A DNA stretch of 64,000 nucleotides from UBA1672 sp964587815 (GTDB taxonomy: Bacteria; Pseudomonadota; Alphaproteobacteria; Micavibrionales; Micavibrionaceae): the NCBI GenBank assembly GCA_964587815.1, contig CAZPMH010000001.1, positions 1-64,000 on the forward strand, read 5' to 3'. A program made the position numbers and the translations under genes. The number at the start of each line of letters is the position of its first letter. Within the stretch, counting starts at the first letter, position 1. The notes beneath the pieces are model-generated. The model worked only from the letters and a program-made list of their open reading frames with translations, searched no databases and was not told where the DNA came from. This document shows positions 8,394 to 17,150 of the stretch, one piece after another.

Positions 8394-9143
8394 ATGGATG
8401 CTGGAATTGTAACTGAAAGTCTTGGGGCGGCTGCGACGCATGATATGAGCGCGATTGGCTTGTTTATGCAGGCCGATATCATCGTGAAAGCCGTTATGAT
8501 TGCTCTTGTTCTTGCCTCTATATGGAGTTGGGCGATTATTATCAGCAAGCGCGGGCTTTTGGCGCGCTTAAATAAAAGAGCGAACAAGTTTGAGGACTCC
8601 TTTTGGTCAGGTGAGCCGCTCGATAAGATTTATGCTCGGGTAAAAAAGAGCAAAGAGGACCCGCTTTTGCGTACGTTTTCAGCAGGTATGGATGAATGGA
8701 AGGCAGGTATTGTCGGTGGTATGCCGTCTAATGAGATATTGCAGGCCAGCTTGAAACAACGTGTTGAGCGCTCCATGTCGGTGGCGATTGGCCGTGAGAT
8801 TAATCATTTGGAAAGCGGCATGACGTTTCTGGCCAGTGTTGCGTCCAGTGCGCCTTTTATCGGCCTGTTTGGTACGGTTTGGGGAATTATGAACAGTTTT
8901 ACCGCGATTGCTCAGACGAACAACACGTCTTTGGCCGTTGTTGCCCCCGGTATTGCAGAGGCGTTGTTTGCAACCGCGATTGGTTTGGTTGCGGCTATTC
9001 CTGCGGCGATTGCATATAACGTGCTGTCAAATAAGATCAATATTTATGCCGATCGATTAGAGGCGTTCATGGATGAATTTTCGGCGATTTTATCACGGCA
9101 CTTGGATGCTCAGGATTTGAGCGCGAAGAAAAAAGCAGCCTAA
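8394..9143 (+). CDS. tolQ: Tol-Pal system proton channel subunit TolQ
   Basis: Inner-membrane MotA/TolQ/ExbB-type protein that, with TolR, turns proton flow into force on TolA during cell constriction. It is 249 residues. A transmembrane helix lies near 33-53 (MIALVLASIWSWAIIIS), followed by a cytoplasmic loop. Two further helices span about 135-210, with the family signature GLFGTVWGIMNSF and AEALFATAIGLVAAIPA. The length and motifs are normal. It is first of tolQRAB. Confidence 0.95.
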   Translation: MDAGIVTESLGAAATHDMSAIGLFMQADIIVKAVMIALVLASIWSWAIIISKRGLLARLNKRANKFEDSFWSGEPLDKIYARVKKSKEDPLLRTFSAGMDEWKAGIVGGMPSNEILQASLKQRVERSMSVAIGREINHLESGMTFLASVASSAPFIGLFGTVWGIMNSFTAIAQTNNTSLAVVAPGIAEALFATAIGLVAAIPAAIAYNVLSNKINIYADRLEAFMDEFSAILSRHLDAQDLSAKKKAA

Positions 9144-9169
9144 GTAAGAAAATTTAGCGGAGAAAAACT

Positions 9170-9613
9170 ATGGGAGCATCCCTGTCACATAAAACACGCG
9201 GAAGAGGGCGACGCACAGGCGGCTCTTATCGCCCCATGGCGGAAATCAATGTCACGCCTATGGTTGATGTAATGTTGGTTTTGCTGATTATTTTTATGGT
9301 TTCTGCGCCTTTACTGACTTCTGGAGTAGATATAAACCTTCCAAGCAGTAAAGCGCCACCTATTCAGACCCAAGATGTTAAGCCTATTGAGCTTACTTTA
9401 GACATTGATGGAAAAGTCTATATTGCAAAAACAGAGATTAAGCCTTCTGCGCTCATTTCTGTTCTGACTCCGATGATGGAAGGGGATGAGGAAAGAAGTA
9501 TTTACGTGCGAGCAGATAAAGAAATTCAATATGGAGATGTTATAAAGGTATTGGGCTTGTTGAAAAGTGCAGGATTCAATAATGTTTCACTTCCGTCAAA
9601 GCCTGAGAATTAA
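9170..9613 (+). CDS. tolR: Tol-Pal system subunit TolR
   Basis: ExbD/TolR family partner of TolQ. It is 147 residues: a basic, glycine-rich cytoplasmic N-terminus, then NVTPMVDVMLVLLIIFMV (about 25-42). This holds the membrane-embedded proton-carrying Asp of the VDVMLVLLIIF signature. A periplasmic domain with the YVRADKEIQYGDVIKVLGLLKSAG-type segment (in two parts around 105-128) completes it. A ribosome site GCGGAG precedes the ATG at 9170. It is 26 bases after tolQ and 12 before tolA. Confidence 0.94.
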   Translation: MGASLSHKTRGRGRRTGGSYRPMAEINVTPMVDVMLVLLIIFMVSAPLLTSGVDINLPSSKAPPIQTQDVKPIELTLDIDGKVYIAKTEIKPSALISVLTPMMEGDEERSIYVRADKEIQYGDVIKVLGLLKSAGFNNVSLPSKPEN

Positions 9614-9625
9614 GGCTCTTTTCTT

Positions 9626-10615
9626 ATGAACGCCATCATTCAAAGTTCTAAAAATGAATTTTACAAGCCGCGTATGAGCGCGCCTGTTTTTTGGTCTGTG
9701 TTCTTTCATATTGCCGTTTTTGCTTTGGCGAGTGTTGGTTTGCCTTTTATCGTACCTGCGCCTGAGCCTGAAGAGATAGTTTTCACTGTTGAGCTGTTTG
9801 ATATGGCTGATTTGCCTGAAACAACGACCGTCGATATGCCAGACAACAGCGCGGAAGAAGATGCGCCCGAGGCAGAGTCAAAACCTGTTTACAATCAATC
9901 TGCCACTGCGCCTGATTTGTTGAGTCCGCAAGCGCCAGATATTGTTGAGCCTAATATTGAGCCATTGCCAGAGCCTGTTGTTGAAGAGACACCGCCCGAG
10001 CCTGAACCCGCTCCGCCTGAGGTAAAGCCTGAACCTTCTTTGATTGAAGCGCCGCCTTTGCCACAAGTTAAGCCGAAGCCGCCGCCAAAACCAAAAGCTA
10101 AGCCAGTGGAGAAGAAGCCTGAGCCCGTTCAAAAAGAGCAGGCTGAAGAAAAGCCGACAGAAGAGACGAAAGAAGGAAACTTTGATTCTTTGCTCAAGAG
10201 TTTGACGCCTGATCAGCCTGATACGCCGCAGCCTATTCGCAATGCGATTCCGAATAACCATGGGAGCCAATCTCAGCTTGCGCCGCTGTCTTCTTCGTTG
10301 AGCAGTAGTGAGATGCAGTCTTTTCTAAACGGTGTTTCCCCCTGTTGGAATGTTGATGCGGGGCAGATATTCTCCTATGATTTGGTTGTTGTTCTTGATG
10401 TTACGGTTGGGGCTGATCAACGCGTTTTGACTGCTAACATCTTGCCGCAAGATCAATCACGATACAGAAGCAATCCACGCTTTAGAGCATCGGCTGATTC
10501 TGCGCGGCGCGCTCTTTTAGATCCTGATTGTCGTATTTTAAATCTGCCTGAGGAAAAATATCATTTATGGAAGGAATTTTCGATTACCTTCAACCCGAGC
10601 GGTATGTTAAGGTAA
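9626..10615 (+). CDS. tolA: TolA, energy-transducing periplasmic link protein
   Basis: Single-pass inner-membrane protein that reaches from TolQR to TolB/Pal. Of 329 residues, an N-terminal cytoplasmic stub precedes one membrane helix (about 22-42, PVFWSVFFHIAVFALASVG). Then comes a long Pro/Glu/Lys-rich spacer (about 46-190) in place of the helical Ala/Lys spacer of enteric TolA. A globular C-terminal domain (about 220-329) has two Cys, in SPCWNV and DPDCRIL, that could form a disulfide. The identification rests on position between tolR and tolB plus this architecture. The spacer is of the extended proline-rich, TonB-like kind. Confidence 0.88.
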   Translation: MNAIIQSSKNEFYKPRMSAPVFWSVFFHIAVFALASVGLPFIVPAPEPEEIVFTVELFDMADLPETTTVDMPDNSAEEDAPEAESKPVYNQSATAPDLLSPQAPDIVEPNIEPLPEPVVEETPPEPEPAPPEVKPEPSLIEAPPLPQVKPKPPPKPKAKPVEKKPEPVQKEQAEEKPTEETKEGNFDSLLKSLTPDQPDTPQPIRNAIPNNHGSQSQLAPLSSSLSSSEMQSFLNGVSPCWNVDAGQIFSYDLVVVLDVTVGADQRVLTANILPQDQSRYRSNPRFRASADSARRALLDPDCRILNLPEEKYHLWKEFSITFNPSGMLR

Positions 10616-10651
10616 GTTCGATTTTCACATAGAAGCTCTTGGAGTTTATTC

Positions 10652-12001
10652 ATGCCACGTTTTCTTCTTTCACTTTTTGTCGTTTGTGCGTTCTTATTTT
10701 TACCTGTTTCGCTTGTTCATGCGCAGGAGGCGGAAGAGCCAAAAATCTTTAACCCGACATTGAAGAAGGGTGTGTTTAAGCCGCGACCAATAGCAATTAG
10801 TGATTTTCACGCATCTGCGCCCCAGCATACTGAGATGGCGCAAGGTATTCCTGAGATCGTACGTAAAAATCTGGAGCGTTCAGGCCTGTTTCGTATGATT
10901 GATCAAAAGGCATTTTTGCAAACCCCGCGGTCGATTTTTCAAGAAGGTGTTCGTTTTCCTGAATGGCGGACGACAGGAACGGAAACCGTTGTTTCGGGCA
11001 ATGTGTTGACTGATGATTTAGGGCGTACGCGTGTTGAGTTCCGATTGTGGGATGTGATTTCGGAGGAGCAGCTTATCGGTATGGCGTATACGACAACGCC
11101 TGATAACTGGCGCAGGATTGCGCATATCATGTCTGATGAAATTTACAAACGCCTGACAGGGGAAGATGGGTATTTCGACACCCGTGTTGTTTATATTTCG
11201 GAGAAGGGCCCCGCGCATAAGCGTGTTAAACGTTTGGCGATTATGGATCAAGATGGGGCAAATCATAAATATCTAACCGATGGCAGTTATCTTGTTTTGA
11301 CGCCGCGTTTTTCGCCTGCGCGTCAGCAGATTACATATCTTTCTTATCAGGGTGGTCAGCCTAAGGTTTATCTTTACGATATCAATACCGGTTCGCATCG
11401 CGCTCTCGGGACATTTTCAGGTATGACATTCGCGCCGCGTTTTTCGCCTGATGGCTCTAAAATCGTTATGAGCATGGCACGTAATGGTAACACCGATATT
11501 TTTGTGATGGATCTGGGCACGCGCAAATTAACTCGCATGACGAGTGGGGCGGCGATTGAAACGGCTCCGTCTTATTCGCCAGATGGTAAAGAAATCGTTT
11601 TTGAATCTGATCGTAGCGGTACGCAGCAGCTTTATATTATGAAGGTTGATGGTTCTGGTTTAGAAAGGTTGACCTTTGGCAAGGGGCGATATGGTAACCC
11701 CGTATGGTCTCCGCGCGGTGATTTGATTGCGTTTACACGTCAATATCAGGGTAAGTTTTATATTGGTGTTATTCGCCCAGATGGGACGGGTGAACGCCTT
11801 ATTACAACGGCTTATCATGTTGAGGGCCCTGCTTGGTCACCGAATGGCCGTGTTTTAAGCTATTTCAAAGAAACACCGCAAGGAGATAGCCGTAGCGCGC
11901 GCCTTTATACAATTGATATCACAGGCTATAATGAGCGTTGGTTAAAAACGCCGCAGGACGGATCGGATCCGGCTTGGTCGCCGCGTAATCCTAATTTCTA
12001 A
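10652..12001 (+). CDS. tolB: Tol-Pal system protein TolB
   Basis: Periplasmic beta-propeller that shuttles between Pal and TolA. It is 449 residues with a Sec signal peptide (residues 1-24, ending LVHAQ). A TolB N-terminal domain (about 35-170) is followed by repeated propeller blades with FSPDGSKIVMS, YSPDGKEIVFESD, WSPRGDLIAFT and WSPNGRVLSYF motifs. It ends inside the convergent rppH gene (11-base overlap of the ends). No pal or cpoB gene follows, which is unusual for the cluster. Confidence 0.95.
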   Translation: MPRFLLSLFVVCAFLFLPVSLVHAQEAEEPKIFNPTLKKGVFKPRPIAISDFHASAPQHTEMAQGIPEIVRKNLERSGLFRMIDQKAFLQTPRSIFQEGVRFPEWRTTGTETVVSGNVLTDDLGRTRVEFRLWDVISEEQLIGMAYTTTPDNWRRIAHIMSDEIYKRLTGEDGYFDTRVVYISEKGPAHKRVKRLAIMDQDGANHKYLTDGSYLVLTPRFSPARQQITYLSYQGGQPKVYLYDINTGSHRALGTFSGMTFAPRFSPDGSKIVMSMARNGNTDIFVMDLGTRKLTRMTSGAAIETAPSYSPDGKEIVFESDRSGTQQLYIMKVDGSGLERLTFGKGRYGNPVWSPRGDLIAFTRQYQGKFYIGVIRPDGTGERLITTAYHVEGPAWSPNGRVLSYFKETPQGDSRSARLYTIDITGYNERWLKTPQDGSDPAWSPRNPNF

Positions 12002-12491
12002 ATTGGTTTGGAATATCTTTAAACAAATCAATAATCTGTAGGTAGAGATCGCGTTTGAAAGGCACGATCAATTCGAGGGTTTCTTCAAGATCAATCCATT
12101 GCCAATCTGTGAATTCAGGTGGGTCAAACGCGTTGATATCAATTTGATCGTCTCGGCCTGTGAAGCGCATGGCAATCCATGTTTGTTCTTGCCCGCGGTA
12201 TTTTCCGTTCCAGAGGCGATGTATCATTTTATCGGGAAGTTCGTATTGTAGTTTTTCTTCAGCAACACGAATGATATCTGCATGGTTGGTTCCGACCTCT
12301 TCTGCCAGTTCCCTTATCGCTGTTTGTTCAGGTGTTTCGCCCGGGTCGATGCCGCCTTGGGGCATTTGCCATGCGCCCGGGGTATCGATGCGTTCGCCAA
12401 CGAAGACTTTGCCCTCGTCGTTGAATAAGGCGATGCCAACACAGGGGCGGTAAAGTAAAGAGTCGCGGTTTATCAAATTTAGTTGTGTCAT
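11991..12491 (-). CDS. rppH: RNA pyrophosphohydrolase RppH (Nudix)
   Basis: Removes pyrophosphate from the 5' end of transcripts to start their decay. The 166-residue product has YRPCVGIALFND near the start. A complete Nudix box follows at about 46-68: GGIDPGETPEQTAIRELAEE, then VG, matching GX5EX7REUXEEXGU. The C-terminal part has the FKRDLYLQI region. It ends the minus-strand nadD-rsfS-rlmH-M23-ctpA-yibQ run, three bases after the yibQ-like gene, and is convergent with tolB. The assignment as RppH rather than another dinucleotide Nudix enzyme rests on this order and the IDPGET context. Confidence 0.9.
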   Translation of the reverse strand: MTQLNLINRDSLLYRPCVGIALFNDEGKVFVGERIDTPGAWQMPQGGIDPGETPEQTAIRELAEEVGTNHADIIRVAEEKLQYELPDKMIHRLWNGKYRGQEQTWIAMRFTGRDDQIDINAFDPPEFTDWQWIDLEETLELIVPFKRDLYLQIIDLFKDIPNQFRN

Positions 12492-12494
12492 GCT

Positions 12495-13577
12495 CTAATT
12501 GCTGTTCTGGTGGAGGGGGAGGTCATAAATCGCAGAGACGGGAGCGATGGTGTATTCTATTGCGCCTATCTTTTCTATCCATTGCCCTAGGGATTTTATT
12601 GTTTGCGGGTAGGCGGGAATGACAGTTATGGCATTTTCTTTTACGCTCAGAACTTGTCTCTCGAGCGCATCGAATGATTGCTCTCCCACTGTTTTGTATG
12701 CTTTCCCGTCAGCCTTTAGATAGGGTGCGCCGAAAACAAGGGCCTTTGACGCAAAAATATTAGGCGCGTCGGCATTTAACTCCAAAAAACCCAGACCGCG
12801 GCTGTATATTTCATGTGTTAATTCCAGATAATCTTGTTCTGCATAGGATGCTGTTTCGTCAGTAAAAGCTGCTATACCGACATAGCCGGCAGTTTGAGAC
12901 ATGAGTTCGTATGTCGATATTCTTTTTTTGCCATATGGAACATGGTGAAACAGAGTTTTTGCGCCCTGATCTTTTGCTGATTTGTTTTGGATTGGTAGGT
13001 TGAGCCAAATCTCATGCCCTTTTGCTTGTGCTTTTGCGACCCAACTATTGATATTTTTTGCATAAGGAGAGAGCACCAGGGAGACTTCGGAAGGCAGTAT
13101 TTCGAGCATTTTGTTAGAGTTTTTTTCAGATAGGCCATAATCGAGAACGGCGAACGCCACAACTTTTTTTGTGCCTAGTTTTTCTATATCAAAGGGTGCT
13201 TGATAGGCGCGGAAACTTGTTAAATTATCAGATTTACGAATAGTCGGTATTTTCCCGACGTTTGTCTGCTCTAGTAAGTCTTCTAAAAATAAAGGCTCGT
13301 TTGTATTTTTGTTTTCGGCCGATTCTGTTTTTTCTGTTTGAGTTGGCGGCGGCGGGCTTTCTTTCGTCATATTAACAACAACAGAAGGGAGTGCCTCTTC
13401 TTGTTTTAATATGTACGCAGAGCCGAAAAACTTTACATAGGAATATGCTGTTAGAAGAAAGAGGACGTAGATTCCCAGCCCTTTTAGAAGGAAAGGCAAA
13501 TCAAGCTTTTTTACAGCCGCCAAGGTTTCTAAACCTTTGACTTTGAACATGGTGGCGGCTGCGTTTTCTTCTGTCAT
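12495..13577 (-). CDS. Divergent polysaccharide deacetylase family protein (YibQ-like)
   Basis: A 360-residue envelope protein. One membrane helix at about 30-50 (FLLKGLGIYVLFLLTAYSYV) anchors it. An acidic Pro/Thr-rich linker follows, then a periplasmic domain from about 130 that fits the divergent polysaccharide deacetylase family (VVAFAVLDYGLSEKNSNKML, LNLPIQ, GYVGIAAFTDE). These proteins have a NodB-like fold, but metal ligands are often missing and activity is unproven. It is encoded between ctpA and rppH, its usual place in alphaproteobacteria, which suggests a link with cell-wall hydrolase control. Confidence 0.85.
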   Translation of the reverse strand: MTEENAAATMFKVKGLETLAAVKKLDLPFLLKGLGIYVLFLLTAYSYVKFFGSAYILKQEEALPSVVVNMTKESPPPPTQTEKTESAENKNTNEPLFLEDLLEQTNVGKIPTIRKSDNLTSFRAYQAPFDIEKLGTKKVVAFAVLDYGLSEKNSNKMLEILPSEVSLVLSPYAKNINSWVAKAQAKGHEIWLNLPIQNKSAKDQGAKTLFHHVPYGKKRISTYELMSQTAGYVGIAAFTDETASYAEQDYLELTHEIYSRGLGFLELNADAPNIFASKALVFGAPYLKADGKAYKTVGEQSFDALERQVLSVKENAITVIPAYPQTIKSLGQWIEKIGAIEYTIAPVSAIYDLPLHQNSN

Positions 13578-13595
13578 TTTGATATGGCGATCTTT

Positions 13596-14933
13596 TTACT
13601 CTTCATTTGCTTGTGCATTATAGAGCGATAAACCTTCGAGCAAATCAAGCGCGCGTTGCAACTGATAATCTTGTGGCTCTTCATTATCATTTGCAGCTTC
13701 TTTCTTATTCTTGGCGTCTTTTTTCTTTGTCGTATCGTTTTTAAGTGCTCCGCGCAGGTCTGACTCTCCGAATTTTTCAGATATCAAAGTTTCTATTTTT
13801 GCAGGCTCTACAACGATATCAGGTGTGATTCCTTGCGCCTGAATCGATCGGCCAGATGGTGTGTAATAGCGTGCAGTCGTTAAGCGCATTGCGCCATTTC
13901 CGGGAAGAGGCATAATCGTTTGAACTGAGCCCTTACCAAAAGACTGCGTTCCCATAACAATTCCGCGCTTATGATCTTGTAAGGCGCCGGCAACAATCTC
14001 AGATGCGGATGCGGAACCGCTGTTGATCAAGATGACAACCGGTAGGCTATTTGCCAAATCTCCTGGGGTTGCGTTATTTCTTTCTGTATCATCTTCATAG
14101 CGACCGCGCTGAGAAACGATTTCGCCTTTATCAAGGAAAACGTCTGACACTTCAATGGCTTGGGAGAGGAGGCCACCAGGATTATTACGAAGATCAAGAA
14201 CGTAGCCGATTACATCGCTACCAATTTTTTTCTTCAGGTCTTTGATTGCTTTACGAACGCCAACGCCTGTGTTCTGGTTAAAGGTGGTAATACGAATATA
14301 ACCTACCTTGCCTTCTTCACGAGAACGGACGGACTTTATTTGAATAATATCTCTAACGATTGTTACATCGATCGGCCCCTCGTCGCCTTCGCGTCTGATG
14401 ACAAGATCAATCGGTGCTCCAACTTTTCCGCGCATCAGCTTTACGGCATCACTTAAAGTCATGCCCATTACATTTTCATCGTCAATCTTCACGATATAAT
14501 CGCCAGCTTGAATTCCTGCACGAAATGCAGGTGTATCATCAATAGGGGAGACGACCTTAACAAGGCCATTTTCCATGGTGACTTCGATCCCTAAACCGCC
14601 AAATTCACCGCGCGTCTCGACCTTCATGTCGTTAAACCGCTCTTCGCTTAGGTAGCTGGAATGGGGATCCAGTTCTGACAGCATGCCGTTTAGCGCATTC
14701 TCGATGAGTTCTTTATCGTCGACATCTTCAACATATTCGCTACGTACACGTTCAAAGACGTCGCCAAACAAGTTGAGCTGACGATATGTCTCACTATAGT
14801 TCGGGTCATTTTGTGTGTCTTTTTCCTTTGCGCTATTTTGTGCAAAGCTTTGCTCTATAAACCCATTGCTTGTGCTTACGGCCAGAATGCCTAAAAAGGC
14901 GCCACAAAATAGGGGGATAAGGTATTTTTTCAT
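13596..14933 (-). CDS. ctpA: Carboxy-terminal processing protease, S41 family
   Basis: Periplasmic PDZ-serine protease; relatives degrade cell-wall hydrolases and misfolded envelope proteins. I started it at the ATG at 14933 (MKKYLIPLFCGAF), preceded by AAAGGAC and leading straight into a signal peptide; longer in-frame starts run into the upstream gene. It has 445 residues: a helical N-domain, a PDZ domain (about 110-180, EFGGLGIEV...GDYIVKID), and the catalytic Ser in NSGSASASE (about 309) with Lys in FGKGS (about 334). An Asp/Lys-rich tail (about 400-425) follows. It sits between the EnvC-like gene and the YibQ-like gene. Confidence 0.93.
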   Translation of the reverse strand: MKKYLIPLFCGAFLGILAVSTSNGFIEQSFAQNSAKEKDTQNDPNYSETYRQLNLFGDVFERVRSEYVEDVDDKELIENALNGMLSELDPHSSYLSEERFNDMKVETRGEFGGLGIEVTMENGLVKVVSPIDDTPAFRAGIQAGDYIVKIDDENVMGMTLSDAVKLMRGKVGAPIDLVIRREGDEGPIDVTIVRDIIQIKSVRSREEGKVGYIRITTFNQNTGVGVRKAIKDLKKKIGSDVIGYVLDLRNNPGGLLSQAIEVSDVFLDKGEIVSQRGRYEDDTERNNATPGDLANSLPVVILINSGSASASEIVAGALQDHKRGIVMGTQSFGKGSVQTIMPLPGNGAMRLTTARYYTPSGRSIQAQGITPDIVVEPAKIETLISEKFGESDLRGALKNDTTKKKDAKNKKEAANDNEEPQDYQLQRALDLLEGLSLYNAQANEE

Positions 14934-14979
14934 TTCAGTCTTTTGTCCTTTTTGCATCATATTCGTACGATTTTTTATT

Positions 14980-16179
14980 CTATTTAATGCCATCTTGAAG
15001 CACACGTTCGGGATTGACAGGTTTGCCGTTTTTCCTCAGCTCATAATATAGTGTTGGGCGCGGATTTAAAGAGGAATTTGGTAAAGTTCCAATCGGTTCA
15101 CCCGATTTTAATTCTGCCCCTAACGTTGTTGTAATCTTATCCAGACCAGCAATCAGGCTGTGATAATTTTTTTGGTGTTCGATAATAACGATGTTTCCGT
15201 ATTTTTTGAAGGCGCCTGTGAATTGTACTTTGCCGCCGATTGGGGCGACGACGAGGGCATCCGCACGGCCTTCAAAGGTTAATCCTTTTGCTTTTGCCCC
15301 TAGATTATCTTTTTGGTTAAATCCGATTTTAATCACACCAACAACCGGTTGGTATGCTGCACCATTTGATTGCGGTGTATTTATTTCCGGTTTACGAGCT
15401 TGAATGTGGGGCTTTAGGGCGTTAAATTTTTGCTTCTGCTCTTTCGCTTCTTGTTCTTCCTGTTTTTTCAATTTTTGAACCAGATCTTTTAAATCTGTTG
15501 CTTTAAGTGATATTTTTTTAATCTTGGCTTTGCGGTCTGAAAGGTTTTGATTGGTCTTTTCGAAAAGTTTCTCTCTTGTTTGCAACAGTTTGGTGAGCTT
15601 TGTCTTTTTGTTTTCAAGCTCTGAGGCTTGTTGTGCCAAGATTCCTTCTTCTTCTTTCAAACGTGTTGTTAGCGTATTCAATGTCGCTAAATTGTTTTCC
15701 AGACTTTTAGCGTGCTTGTTCACACTTGGAATAATATCACGAAGAAGTAAGGCTGTTTGTGCCGTTTTGTAAGGCTTTTGAGGGCTGAATAGCAGCGCTT
15801 GGGGTGGTGTTTGTTTCAGTTTCTTGAGCCCCAAAATTAAGCTACCTATAAGGGCGCGGTCTTTTTCAAGGTCTTCTTTTATTTGCTTTTTTTGCAATGT
15901 TAGCTTGCTGATACGAGCAGATGTTTTTTCCCTTTCGCGTTCATTCCGGTTAATTTCCGAGGCTGTATTTACCAGCATTTCTTTTGTTTTATTTAGGTTG
16001 GTTTCGGCTTTTTCTGCTTGTTGTTTTAATGACTGAACTTTTTGTTGTTCCTGCTCAAGTTTTGATGTTACGTCTTCCAGTTCTTTTTGCTGTTTTTCCG
16101 ATGCAGCGTGGCTGTTTGCGTTCGTATACATGCAGAACGTAAGGCAGATTATAAAAACAGGCTTAAAAAAAGAGGGCAC
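14980..16179 (-). CDS. EnvC-like murein hydrolase activator with degenerate LytM domain
   Basis: A 399-residue periplasmic protein with a signal peptide (residues about 1-25, cleaving near SHAA) and two long coiled-coil blocks (about 28-110 and 140-250). A C-terminal M23/LytM domain spans about 285-395 (DALVVAPIGGKVQFTG, YGNIVIIEH, YYELRKNGKPVNP). The zinc ligands are lost: the usual LHFE is LYYE, the usual AH in the YHSL-A-H-L strand is AG, and the first ligand region lacks His-x3-Asp. This is how EnvC looks, an activator of amidases and not a peptidase. The gene lies in the rlmH-ctpA run. Confidence 0.88.
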   Translation of the reverse strand: MPSFFKPVFIICLTFCMYTNANSHAASEKQQKELEDVTSKLEQEQQKVQSLKQQAEKAETNLNKTKEMLVNTASEINRNEREREKTSARISKLTLQKKQIKEDLEKDRALIGSLILGLKKLKQTPPQALLFSPQKPYKTAQTALLLRDIIPSVNKHAKSLENNLATLNTLTTRLKEEEGILAQQASELENKKTKLTKLLQTREKLFEKTNQNLSDRKAKIKKISLKATDLKDLVQKLKKQEEQEAKEQKQKFNALKPHIQARKPEINTPQSNGAAYQPVVGVIKIGFNQKDNLGAKAKGLTFEGRADALVVAPIGGKVQFTGAFKKYGNIVIIEHQKNYHSLIAGLDKITTTLGAELKSGEPIGTLPNSSLNPRPTLYYELRKNGKPVNPERVLQDGIK

Positions 16180-16203
16180 TTTGTGAATATACCGGCGTTC
16201 GCA

Positions 16204-16659
16204 TTAATCCCGATGGTAGGGATGACCGGCAAGAATTTGCTGGCTTCTGTAAATCTGCTCTAAAAGCATGATGCGTGCAAGTAAATGCGGCCATGTTTGT
16301 TCACCAAAAGCCATAAGAAAAGTTGCTTTTTGGCGTAGCTCTGACGTTAAACCATCGGCACCACCGATTAAAAATTGTGTCTTAGTAATGCCATCATGTT
16401 GAAATGTTTGTATTTTTTTTGCGAATTTACGTGACGAGAATGATTTTCCGCGTTCGTCCATAGCAATGAGTATCGCGCCGTCCTCAATGTGTTTTTTTAG
16501 CTTTTCGCATTCATCATGCTGTTTTTTATGTGGGTTTTGCTCTTTTGATTCGCACTCAATAATGTTTAATGGCCATTGAATACGCTTTTGATAATCTTTT
16601 ATAAGCTCTACGTGCGGCCCTTTTTTTGCGCGGGCGATACAAATGATGTCGATTTTCAC
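16204..16659 (-). CDS. rlmH: 23S rRNA pseudouridine-1915 methyltransferase RlmH
   Basis: SPOUT methyltransferase that methylates the pseudouridine at position 1915 in helix 69 of 23S rRNA. It is 151 residues, slightly short of the usual 155-160. The knotted C-terminal half is clear: LIAMDERGKSFSSRKFAK (about 63-80), FLIGGADGLTSE (about 95-106) and the final LLEQIYRSQQILAGHPYHR. Translation starts at GTG 16659 with only a weak ribosome site. It follows rsfS by 30 bases, the standard pairing. Confidence 0.94.
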   Translation of the reverse strand: MKIDIICIARAKKGPHVELIKDYQKRIQWPLNIIECESKEQNPHKKQHDECEKLKKHIEDGAILIAMDERGKSFSSRKFAKKIQTFQHDGITKTQFLIGGADGLTSELRQKATFLMAFGEQTWPHLLARIMLLEQIYRSQQILAGHPYHRD

Positions 16660-16689
16660 GAGTGATTCCAGCTTCTGCTGTGATTGGTT

Positions 16690-17118
16690 TTATGCCTGAA
16701 TTTGATCAGGTACAACGTTAATCATATTGCCTGTATCCCACATTTTTTCAATGTTATAGAATTCGCGAACCTCAGGCCTGAAAATATGGATTATTGCATC
16801 TCCGGCGTCTATTACCACCCAGTCGGATTGTGATAAGCCTTCCATTGTAACTTGTTTTATGCCTTCGTGATTGAGCTTTTCTTTTAATTTGCGTGCCAAG
16901 GCGCTGACATGTCGTGATGATGTTCCGGAGGCAATGATCATATAATCTGCAAGTGCGGAGCCTTCTTTTAAGGGGATGCTGCAAATGTTATGTGCCTTGT
17001 CTTGATCAAGCGTTGCTATAATCAAGTTTTTTGTTTCTTCCGGTGTTAGAGAAACCTTCGTTTTATCTATCGTAGAAATTCTACTCTCCTTTTTTAAATC
17101 AAACGCAGATTCAAACAT
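16690..17118 (-). CDS. rsfS: Ribosomal silencing factor RsfS
   Basis: Binds ribosomal protein L14 and blocks subunit joining when nutrients are short. From the ATG at 17118 it has 142 residues. The core is plain: IPLKEGSALADYMIIASGTSSRHVSAL (read in two parts, about 46-72), WVVIDAGDAIIHIF (about 101-114) and YNIEKMW. The first 25 or so residues are not part of the family core. The ATG lies directly after an intrinsic terminator and has no leader. A strong ribosome site AAGGAG (17091-17086) sits six bases before an in-frame ATT codon at 17079, so the true start is uncertain. Confidence 0.9.
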   Translation of the reverse strand: MFESAFDLKKESRISTIDKTKVSLTPEETKNLIIATLDQDKAHNICSIPLKEGSALADYMIIASGTSSRHVSALARKLKEKLNHEGIKQVTMEGLSQSDWVVIDAGDAIIHIFRPEVREFYNIEKMWDTGNMINVVPDQIQA

Positions 17119-17119
17119 G

Positions 17120-17150
17120 CAAAAAGCCAAACACAGAATGGTGTCTGGCT
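17120..17150 (-). terminator. Intrinsic terminator between nadD and rsfS
   Basis: On the minus strand a ten-pair stem AGCCAGACAC / GTGTTTGGCT (one G-U pair) encloses a six-base loop and runs into TTTTT. It begins directly after the stop codon of the 23-residue ORF and ends two bases before the rsfS ATG. A factor-independent terminator here would cut rsfS off from upstream transcription unless read through. Confidence 0.75.

Noticed and set aside
9960..10160. Short tandem repeat or foreign insert in tolA
   Set aside because: Repetition comes from Pro/Glu/Lys codons of the spacer; it is not an exact DNA repeat.
9878..10270. 130-residue Arg/Leu-rich open frame antisense to tolA
   Set aside because: Mirror of the proline/lysine-rich TolA spacer; composition explains the open frame.
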